A stretch of DNA of 19,879 bases from Mageeibacillus sp. UBA1212 (GTDB taxonomy: Bacteria > Bacillota > Clostridia > UBA1212). The stretch is taken from assembly GCA_002309655.1 (NCBI GenBank), contig DBXM01000021.1, positions 1-19,879 on the forward strand. Direction: 5' to 3'. Positions within the stretch are counted from its first letter, which is position 1, and each line of letters opens with the position of its first letter. The notes under the pieces are model-generated. The model was not told where the DNA came from. It ran no database searches and was given only the letters and a program-made list of their open reading frames with translations. Shown in pieces: positions 14,598 to 19,879 of the stretch. Both the position numbers and the translations under genes were made by a program.

Positions 14598-15362
14598 TTA
14601 ATTCTTCATTTCAGTTGAGGCTCCGTTATCATCCTTGCGGTCGCCGCTCGCTTTTTTGGAGCGCAAAATATTGAGGACATTTCCGACGTTCTCTTCTGTA
14701 AGCGCACCCGGATTGTCCTTTTGAAAATCAACGAGCTGTTCTCTGATGTCAGTCTCGTTCTTTCGAACCCGGCCGTAGATTTCTTCATAATTTCCGGCAG
14801 ACAGAGTCTTTATAATAAAACTTCTTGCGCCTTCCGGAAAATCATCCCATGAACCGTAGAGGTTTTCTGCAGCCAAATCAATTCGCTCCAAAGTAATGCT
14901 GTCGCCACGGCTTTCATGCTCAGCAAGAACCCCGACGATATCTGAAATGTCATTCTTGTATTGCCTGAAGGCGCGCAGCTTCATAACAATCAGATATTCT
15001 CCCGTTACGATTCGCACGTTCAGAACCTGATTGAAGGTTTTGTAAAATGAAGAATATTGCAGCAATTTGTCGGTATATGACGCCGTTTTCTGAAAATCCG
15101 CGTTCAGCCAACCGTTTGGAAGCCCGTAACGGTCTCCGACCATATTTATTGCGTCTTTCATTGCCGAAGCGGCTGTGATGATTGCGTCGACATCGGTCGT
15201 CATTTCGCGAAAACCGTACCCCTCGATTACTGCCGCACCGCCAATAAGGATGATTTCTGCCGGCATATTTCTGCCGACCAGCCTTTTGTACTCCCTTGAA
15301 AGCTCTTTCAGGTATAAATCGAGTGTGGCCTTCTTAAAAACGTTTGAATAATCAGTTGACAT
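14598..15362 (-). CDS. DUF6036/AbiEii-like nucleotidyltransferase
   Basis: 254 aa from ATG 15362; GAGG 7-8 nt upstream favours it over the longer frame starting 75 nt earlier. The nucleotidyltransferase signature is clear: LIGGAAVIEGYGFREMTTDVDAII with Gly41-Gly42 and metal-binding Asp57/Asp59, followed by a helical region where MKLRAFRQYKNDISDI (Lys128, Arg133, Lys136, Asp138, Asp141) resembles the K-A-R-KD-D block of DUF6036 and AbiEii proteins. The C-terminal ~90 residues are charged and helical. Related enzymes include AbiE-type toxins that modify tRNA and MNT-type proteins. Its start overlaps the stop of the upstream HTH gene by 11 nt (ATGTCAACTGA), indicating translational coupling. Enzyme activity and toxin status are inferred. 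Confidence 0.78.
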   Translation of the reverse strand: MSTDYSNVFKKATLDLYLKELSREYKRLVGRNMPAEIILIGGAAVIEGYGFREMTTDVDAIITAASAMKDAINMVGDRYGLPNGWLNADFQKTASYTDKLLQYSSFYKTFNQVLNVRIVTGEYLIVMKLRAFRQYKNDISDIVGVLAEHESRGDSITLERIDLAAENLYGSWDDFPEGARSFIIKTLSAGNYEEIYGRVRKNETDIREQLVDFQKDNPGALTEENVGNVLNILRSKKASGDRKDDNGASTEMKN

Positions 15363-15921
15363 TTCTGACCTCGCTTTCCACGATATTGAACCGCATAAAT
15401 TCGGGAATGGATTCGGCCGCGGCGCGTTCCAGAACACTTTCGTCTTTCAGCACGGCGTACGCGGCGAGCACGCTTGACGGATAAACCGGCTCCTTCAATT
15501 TGGCTTTGCGGAGTGCGCTATAGGTGTTACAAAGGGGAATGCCGTTCACCCTGCTGATGTAGTCCACCATTGCGAGAAGATACAGGCTTTCGGGGAACCA
15601 GGACTTCCGGTAATAGGCCGTAATATCGTCGCGTTCGAGCGCGTCAATCAAAAAGTCAATATCGCCAAGCTCTTTGAGGCGGTGGCAGACGTTGCTCTTG
15701 AACAAATCGAAGGCCGGACGCGGCGAAAAATACGGCTCCAACAGTTCTTCCATAGATACGCCGAGTTCCTTTGCCAGCTTGTAAACCGTTTCCGCGCTGC
15801 ACTTTCCGAGCTGCGTTTTGCCGCTGCAAATGTTGTTCAGCGTCATATAGGGGACGCCGCTGTTTTTTGCGACGCGATATTTGGATGTTTGATTGCGGTT
15901 GATAATTTCGCTAATGTTCAC
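15352..15921 (-). CDS. XRE-type HTH regulator paired with the nucleotidyltransferase
   Basis: About 189 aa. The start is GTG 15921, set by AGGAGG 9 nt upstream; a GTG 9 nt earlier directly abuts the Shine-Dalgarno and is unlikely. Residues ~1-60 form a lambda-repressor-like helix-turn-helix (KYRVAKNSGVPYMTLNNICSGKTQLGKCSAETVYKLAKELGVSMEELL). The C-terminal ~120 residues have no signature I can name: they include a helical middle part (RLKELGDIDFLIDALERDDITAYY) and PSSVLAAYAVLKDESVLERAAAESIPEFMRF. The HTH-first, nucleotidyltransferase-second order resembles antitoxin-toxin pairs such as AbiEi-AbiEii. The palindrome in its own promoter suggests autoregulation. Antitoxin function is inference. 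Confidence 0.82.
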   Translation of the reverse strand: MNISEIINRNQTSKYRVAKNSGVPYMTLNNICSGKTQLGKCSAETVYKLAKELGVSMEELLEPYFSPRPAFDLFKSNVCHRLKELGDIDFLIDALERDDITAYYRKSWFPESLYLLAMVDYISRVNGIPLCNTYSALRKAKLKEPVYPSSVLAAYAVLKDESVLERAAAESIPEFMRFNIVESEVRNVN

Positions 15922-15930
15922 GCGGGTCAC

Positions 15931-15936
15931 CCTCCT
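15931..15936 (-). promoter_or_regulatory. Ribosome binding site that decides the HTH gene start
   Basis: On the - strand AGGAGG lies 9 nt before GTG 15921 and directly touches the alternative GTG at 15930, so the later start is preferred. Confidence 0.7.
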
Positions 15937-15943
15937 CGTGATT

Positions 15944-15972
15944 ATTATAACGGCATACCGTTATATTGTCAA
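15944..15972 (-). promoter_or_regulatory. Perfect-consensus promoter with operator palindrome in its spacer
   Basis: On the - strand TTGACA (15967-15972) and TATAAT (15944-15949) are both perfect and 17 bp apart. Between and partly over the -10 lies TATAACGG-CATA-CCGTTATA on the + strand (15946-15965), an inverted repeat with 8-bp arms and a 4-nt centre. A protein bound there would block RNA polymerase. The start lies near 15937, just before the RBS, so the leader is very short. Confidence 0.88.
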
Positions 15973-16003
15973 GAGCTAAGAAATTTGAAATGCACTCGCG
16001 CGC

Positions 16004-16083
16004 ATAAAAGAAACGCCCTGTGACCGTGACAAGCCGCAGGGCGCTTTTGCGCTATTTAAATATGAAATCGTGAATTAAAACCC
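16004..16083 (+). repeat. Direct repeat copy 2, containing a bidirectional terminator
   Basis: Second copy of the repeat at 14503, exactly 1501 bp downstream, sharing 47 identical bp and about 90% over 80 bp. The hairpin is CGCCCTG (16014-16020) with CAGGGCG (16037-16043). It stands 9 nt past the stop of the - strand peptidase gene, as copy 1 stands 16 nt past the stop of the nucleotidyltransferase gene. Confidence 0.92.
16014..16047. terminator. Terminator hairpin in repeat copy 2
   Basis: Same 7-bp stem and T-rich flanks as in copy 1; it ends the peptidase transcript on the - strand. Confidence 0.75.
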
Positions 16084-16091
16084 GGCGTTAA

Positions 16092-16835
16092 TTATTCTTC
16101 ATTCAGCAGTTCAAACCTCTTTTGCGGTCCTTTAATCATCTTCTCGACGATCTTGAGGGTGTTGAACCACTCGTCGAAAACCAGCTTCTCCGCAGGTTTG
16201 TGCTCGTTGTAGTAGCCGACGCTGAGGTTCACGCCGCAGATTTTGTCGCAGAGAACCACGATGTCGGTGCGGGAATTCATGCCCGCGTCGCTGTAGCCGG
16301 TCGAATTCCTGACAAAGTCCCGGAATTCATCGGTGACCGGAAGGTAGTAGAACTTGTAGTCGGAGCTGCCGCGGCGGTCAAGCTGGATGATGTAGTTGTG
16401 GCTGTTGATCTCCGAGAACAGAGCCGGGCAGGATTCGCGAATGGCGTGGGCGCCGCGCTGGCCGTGTTCCTCTCCGTCGAGAACGAGCAGGGAATGGCCG
16501 CTGTTCCTGAGGAGCCACAGCATGGCGCAGCCCGCACGGTCGTCCGCCCCGAATCCGCGGTCCGGAACGCCGGAAACGTACCCTTCGCGCGTCTTTTTGA
16601 CGGAGTGCTGCACCGTATCCCATGCGTACAACGTGTCCCAGTAGGCGTCGGCGTGGGCAGCCAGCACGATCCGGTCTTCGCGGGTGCCGGGAACGTACAC
16701 GAAATTCTCCTTCCCGTCGCGAATGCACGAGACCGCTCCGTCAAGCTCAGCGAACTTCCGGAGAACCGGCGCGGCGGAACAGACTGGGAACGACAGGAAT
16801 TCTTCCAATACTTTTCTTGCGTTATGCTTTGTCAT
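16092..16835 (-). CDS. Small M20/M28-like metal-dependent exopeptidase
   Basis: 247 aa. Every ligand position of the di-zinc exopeptidase fold is present: VLAAHADAYWD (His61, Asp63), GFGADDRAGCAML (Asp98/Asp99), LVLDGEEHGQRGA (Glu122-Glu123), IIQLDRRG (Asp153) and NEHKPAEKLV (His212). The length is short for M20, leaving no room for the usual lid/dimerisation domain, so it is closer in form to single-domain M28-like enzymes. No signal peptide, so it is probably cytosolic. AAAGGA 7 nt upstream supports ATG 16835. It follows the HAD gene after a hairpin terminator and may be read through from that operon. The substrate is unknown; a di/tripeptidase or deacylase is possible. Confidence 0.8.
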   Translation of the reverse strand: MTKHNARKVLEEFLSFPVCSAAPVLRKFAELDGAVSCIRDGKENFVYVPGTREDRIVLAAHADAYWDTLYAWDTVQHSVKKTREGYVSGVPDRGFGADDRAGCAMLWLLRNSGHSLLVLDGEEHGQRGAHAIRESCPALFSEINSHNYIIQLDRRGSSDYKFYYLPVTDEFRDFVRNSTGYSDAGMNSRTDIVVLCDKICGVNLSVGYYNEHKPAEKLVFDEWFNTLKIVEKMIKGPQKRFELLNEE

Positions 16836-16869
16836 TGTGTTTTCCTTTCAATAAAAGCCTAAAAGGCGG

Positions 16870-16898
16870 AAAAAGAACCCGCGGGAACGGCCCGCGGG
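16870..16898 (-). terminator. Terminator between the HAD and peptidase genes
   Basis: On the - strand CCCGCGGG, CCGTT, CCCGCGGG (16878-16898) then TTCTTTTT. Only ~35 nt separate it from the peptidase start, too little for an obvious separate promoter, so partial read-through is likely. A second stem, ATTCCCG/CGGGAAT (16922-16942), lies just past the HAD stop. Confidence 0.75.
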
Positions 16899-16943
16899 AA
16901 ACTTTTAGTAGCAGGTTGAGGATTCCCGAAGAGGGCGGGAATT

Positions 16944-17819
16944 TCATTCCTCGCTTTCTTTCCCGACTTCCTCCGTCTGCCGCTGGCTCTCCGACGACAG
17001 CACGTCCTCGATGGCCATCATTTTAATGATGTGCTTGATCGTGGTCTCGAGGGGCGAATTCTCGCGGTAGTCGGCGGGGTAGATGTAGTCTACGCGTTCC
17101 TTGCGGAGAAGTTCCTCGACCTTGGCCATTTTCGCGGCGTCGGTGCTCTGGGCCGGGTCGTAAACCGCGATGGACTTGCCGCCGTACGCCTTTACCATTT
17201 TCATGCAGGGAACGTCGGAAAGACCGTCGCCCAGGTAGACCATGTTGCTGAAGCGGATGCGCTTGTTGTTCTCGGGCATGGAGGCGTTGAGATCCTTGTC
17301 GTTGGAAATGTCCAGAATGCCCTTGTTGATGCGGTAGATGAACTGGGTCTTGTTGGTGTAGTTGACGCCCACCTTGGGCCAGACCGGGTCGCCTTTTTCG
17401 TTGTACAGGAACTCGCAGGCGAAAATTTCCTTAAAGCGGTCGCGAATGGCGCACCCCTCGATGATCTCGCGGAGGCCGGAGGAGATCACGTAGTGCTCCA
17501 CGGAAACGCCCTGCCGTGCACCGTAGCGGTTGATGCGGTCGAACCATGTCTCGACGCCCTCGAAAAAGTCGATGTTTTTGCCCATTTTTACGAGAGTTTC
17601 GCGGCGGAAGCTCACTCCTTTTTCCTTGGCCTTTTCGATCATGACGTACATGTACGCCAGAATTCCGTCCATCTTGTTGTCGCGCGCGAACTTGTTGGCT
17701 TCCTTCCAGAAAGCGTCGGGCTCCATGTTCAGGCTCGGAATGAATTGGTAGTTCTGCATGTCCTGGGTGGACAGGGTACGGTCAAAGTCGTACAAAAGAG
17801 CGATAATCGGTTTGGACAC
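16944..17819 (-). CDS. HAD-superfamily phosphatase
   Basis: 291 aa, start GTG 17819 with AAGGAGG 10 nt upstream. HAD motifs are complete: motif I DFDRTLS (nucleophile Asp11, acid/base Asp13), motif II VISSGL (Ser113/Ser114), a likely motif III Lys near residue 157, and motif IV VYLGDGLSDVPCM (Asp198, Asp202). The helical cap between motifs I and II (about residues 20-90) indicates a C1-cap, phosphoserine-phosphatase-like member. The C-terminal tail from ~255 is charged and has no known role. It lies 54 nt after the TPP-enzyme gene, probably in one operon, so the substrate may be a phosphorylated compound in the same pathway. Confidence 0.85.
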   Translation of the reverse strand: MSKPIIALLYDFDRTLSTQDMQNYQFIPSLNMEPDAFWKEANKFARDNKMDGILAYMYVMIEKAKEKGVSFRRETLVKMGKNIDFFEGVETWFDRINRYGARQGVSVEHYVISSGLREIIEGCAIRDRFKEIFACEFLYNEKGDPVWPKVGVNYTNKTQFIYRINKGILDISNDKDLNASMPENNKRIRFSNMVYLGDGLSDVPCMKMVKAYGGKSIAVYDPAQSTDAAKMAKVEELLRKERVDYIYPADYRENSPLETTIKHIIKMMAIEDVLSSESQRQTEEVGKESEE

Positions 17820-17873
17820 GGCCGCTCAACCTCCTTTTCGCGTAGCGCGGGCAATTAAAATGCGTAAAAACTC

Positions 17874-19706
17874 TTATTTTTCGTCGACCAGCGGGATGAA
17901 CATCTGCTTCTTGAGCTCTTCGCGTGGCAGGAACGGAGCGAGATCCTCAAGGGGCGGGCTGAACAGCGAGCCGTCGGGCTTCTTTCTGGCGCCGCTCTTG
18001 GGCTCCCAGACCTGCACGGTGTCGGTGAAGATCTCGGTGAAAACGGGACCTTCCAGCGCGAGAACCTCGTCCACGACCTCCTTCATCTCCTTGTTGGAGT
18101 GAGCGCAGAAGTACCTGTAGCCGAACGCCTCCGCGATCTTCTTGAACTCGGGGAAGGTCAGGTCGCCGGATTCGGGACCGATGCCAACCTTGGTGTGGTG
18201 GCCGAAAATGTTGGTCTGCGTGATTCTGATGGAATGGTAGCCGTTGTTGTTGATCAGGAATATCTTGATCGGCAGGTTGTTCGTGAGGATCGTCTGCAGC
18301 TCCTGAAGGTTCATCATGATGCTGCCGTCGCCTTCAAGGCAGATCGTCTCGCGAGTGCCGCCGCCGATGCAGGTTCCAATCGCAGCGGGAAGGCCGTAGC
18401 CCATGCTGGCGATGGCGCTGTTGTTGGCCATGCGGCTGCCCTTCTGGATTACGTAGGCCTGGTTGCCGACAACGCAGCAGGCGCCGTTGGACACCGCCGT
18501 GAGACTGTTCTCGGGAAGGCGGCTGGACAGGTACCTGACGAACGCGTAGACGTTGGCGGTCTTGCCGTTCTCCTCCCACTGGCGCGGAAGAACCGCGGGG
18601 TAGTCGTTTTTCCACCTGCGGCACGTCTCAAGCCAATCTTCGCCCCTGAAGACCGGCCCTTTGGCGGCCTTGTCCATTTTCGTCAGGAAGTCCTTCGCGT
18701 CGGCCCATACAGGGTACTCGACGTGGAGAGTGGGCTTTTTGAGCTCAGCCTTGTCGATGTCGACCATTATGACCTCGGCCTCGCGCGCCCACGTTTTCCA
18801 GTTGTAGCCGACCTGGCGGATGGAGATTCGCGTGCCGACGGCGAGAATGAGATCCGCGTTCTGGATGGCCCAGTTGCCGGGTCTGTCGCCCATGTTGCCG
18901 GCGCGTCCGCAGTAGAGCGGGTTGTCGTCCTCAATAAGATCGACTGCGTTCCAGTACGTGACGACGGGAATGTTCAGTTTTTCGAAAACCTTCCTGAACT
19001 CCTCGTAGCCGCCGGAGAGTCTGATTCCGTAGCCCGCGTGGAAAACGGGCCGCTTTGCTTTCGCGATTTTCGCGAGGATTTCGTCGATAACGGATTCCTC
19101 GACCGGGGGCGGGAGCTTCGCGTCGTCTTCGGCGGGGTCGTAGCCCTTGAGGTCGTCGGTCTCGATCGTGCAGCCCTGGAAGTTGACCGGAACGTCGATC
19201 CAGACAGGTCCGGGACGGCCGGTGGTGGCGAGATGCCACGCTTTTTCGAGGTCGTACCTGATCGTGAGCGGGTCCTCGATCATCACCGCGTATTTTGTCA
19301 TCGCGGAAACCGCCTTGGTGATGTCGTACTCCTGGTCGCCCATCGCGCGAAGAGGCTCCTCCGTGTAGGGGAGCGCGTACCTTGCTGTGGTGTCGTAGCG
19401 GACCTGACCGCTTACAATGAACATCGGAATGGAGTCGAGCCAGCCGCCAACAACGCCTGTGATCGCGTTCGTGCCTCCGGGGCCGGAAGTGACGCAGACC
19501 GCGGCAATTCTGTTTTCGAGGCGGGCATATGCCTCGGCAGCGATCGCGCACGCCTGTTCGTGGTGGTTGTATGTGACCTTGAGGCCGGGATTGTGTCCGA
19601 TTGCGTCGTTGAGATGCATCGCGCCGCCGCCGACAACGCTGAAAACGTCAGTGACGCCGTGTGCGACGAGAAAATCGGCCAAATAATCCGCTAATCTGAT
19701 TTTCAT
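17874..19706 (-). CDS. Thiamine diphosphate-dependent acetolactate-synthase-like enzyme
   Basis: 610 aa with the three-domain layout of the acetolactate synthase (AHAS large subunit)/pyruvate oxidase family. The N-terminal PYR domain has VFSVVGGGAMHLNDA and the activating Glu50 in NHHEQACAIAAEAYARL, followed by AAVCVTSGPGGTNAITGV and MFIVSGQVR. The middle domain has GRPGPVWIDVPVNFQG. The C-terminal PP domain has the cofactor motif GDGSIMMNLQELQTI (Asp460) and the paired Asn near 487 (LINNNGYHSI). AAAGGA 8 nt upstream supports ATG 19706. No ilvN small subunit or ilv genes follow, and the partner is a HAD phosphatase. This argues for a role outside branched-chain amino acid synthesis, perhaps in modified sugar or surface-glycan precursor formation. 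That pathway is inference. Confidence 0.85.
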   Translation of the reverse strand: MKIRLADYLADFLVAHGVTDVFSVVGGGAMHLNDAIGHNPGLKVTYNHHEQACAIAAEAYARLENRIAAVCVTSGPGGTNAITGVVGGWLDSIPMFIVSGQVRYDTTARYALPYTEEPLRAMGDQEYDITKAVSAMTKYAVMIEDPLTIRYDLEKAWHLATTGRPGPVWIDVPVNFQGCTIETDDLKGYDPAEDDAKLPPPVEESVIDEILAKIAKAKRPVFHAGYGIRLSGGYEEFRKVFEKLNIPVVTYWNAVDLIEDDNPLYCGRAGNMGDRPGNWAIQNADLILAVGTRISIRQVGYNWKTWAREAEVIMVDIDKAELKKPTLHVEYPVWADAKDFLTKMDKAAKGPVFRGEDWLETCRRWKNDYPAVLPRQWEENGKTANVYAFVRYLSSRLPENSLTAVSNGACCVVGNQAYVIQKGSRMANNSAIASMGYGLPAAIGTCIGGGTRETICLEGDGSIMMNLQELQTILTNNLPIKIFLINNNGYHSIRITQTNIFGHHTKVGIGPESGDLTFPEFKKIAEAFGYRYFCAHSNKEMKEVVDEVLALEGPVFTEIFTDTVQVWEPKSGARKKPDGSLFSPPLEDLAPFLPREELKKQMFIPLVDEK

Positions 19707-19879
19707 AAGTTTATCCTTTCGTAAAAAAATAGTTAGTCTGCCGGCGCACAGTGCGGGTTTCTTTTACGCCTCATTCACTTTTGCCGGCTTTTTTCGCGTT
19801 TTGTGACTACAGTATACCTTATCAGAAGCAAAACCGCAACAAGAACGATAAGAATGATCGTGTCAAGTTTCTACGGAGA
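19707..19879 (-). promoter_or_regulatory. Leader and candidate promoter of the TPP-enzyme operon
   Basis: On the - strand TTGCGG (19834-19839) and TATACT (19811-19816) are 17 bp apart, placing the start near 19804 and leaving a ~98-nt leader. Two GCCGGC blocks (19740-19745 and 19783-19788) could form a stem, followed 10 nt later by T7. No TPP riboswitch or T-box sequence elements were recognised. Positions 19840-19879 hold no recognisable feature. Confidence 0.5.

Noticed and set aside
14503..16083. Repeats bracketing the HTH-nucleotidyltransferase pair as insertion sequence ends
   Set aside because: They are direct, not inverted, and contain terminators, and no transposase lies between them. 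A target or terminator duplication is the better reading.
17031..17858. 275-residue + strand frame opposite the HAD gene
   Set aside because: All HAD motifs are in the - strand frame; the + frame shows only Val/His/Leu-rich shadow composition.
18099..19694. 531-residue + strand frame opposite the TPP enzyme
   Set aside because: The - strand frame has clear catalytic and cofactor motifs. The + frame is a high-GC shadow, rich in Val/Asp/Arg.
19707..19804. TPP riboswitch or T-box in the leader of the TPP enzyme
   Set aside because: Neither the conserved thi-box core nor a T-box AGGGTGG-type sequence was found; only a possible GCCGGC stem remains.

Overview
The window looks like chromosome of a Gram-positive anaerobe of the class Clostridia. 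It is fairly GC-rich in most genes. Several lines point there: elongation factor P is followed directly by a CD1247-type zinc-ribbon protein, exported proteins are lipoproteins or carry a sortase-like C-terminal signal (VPDTGD), ribosome binding sites are strong AAGGAGG types with some GTG/TTG starts, and many sigma-A-type promoters have 17-bp spacers. No rRNA, tRNA, CRISPR array, integrase or transposase was seen.

Layout. (1) 41-1751, + strand: a near-consensus promoter, a VTC-domain polyphosphate polymerase-like protein and an overlapping DUF4956 membrane protein, closed by a strong terminator. (2) 1795-3450, - strand: an unrecognised secreted, wall-anchored protein that is more AT-rich than its neighbours. 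(3) 3577-7695, + strand: a GT-C-like polytopic membrane protein, then a lipoprotein sialate O-acetylesterase-like enzyme on a long Pro/Thr stalk. (4) 7750-9290, - strand: an orphan solute-binding lipoprotein. (5) 9370-10836, + strand: efp behind a long structured leader, then the CD1247-like acidic zinc-ribbon protein. (6) 10848-13505, + strand: an M29 aminopeptidase preceded by three evenly spaced palindromes, then an HtrA/DegP-type lipoprotein protease. (7) 13545-14486, + strand: an EamA/DMT transporter. (8) 14503-16083: a compact two-gene cassette on the - strand, an XRE-type HTH regulator overlapping a DUF6036/AbiEii-like nucleotidyltransferase. It has a perfect-consensus promoter with a palindrome in the spacer and is bracketed by two copies of a terminator-bearing 80-bp direct repeat (47 bp identical). 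(9) 16092-19839, - strand: a TPP-dependent acetolactate-synthase-like enzyme, a HAD phosphatase and a small metal-dependent exopeptidase.

How it fits together. Most genes are cell-envelope or housekeeping functions: polyphosphate or membrane genes, surface carbohydrate modification and uptake, translation rescue at polyproline, proteolysis and export. The accessory element is the HTH-nucleotidyltransferase cassette, which resembles a toxin-antitoxin or abortive-infection module inserted between two convergent genes with duplication of their shared terminator. It is the best candidate for an undescribed system here. Secondary points of interest are the three-palindrome array before the aminopeptidase, the nested-hairpin leader of efp and the TPP enzyme-HAD pair of unknown pathway. 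All assignments come from reading translations and motifs by eye; no database search was run.
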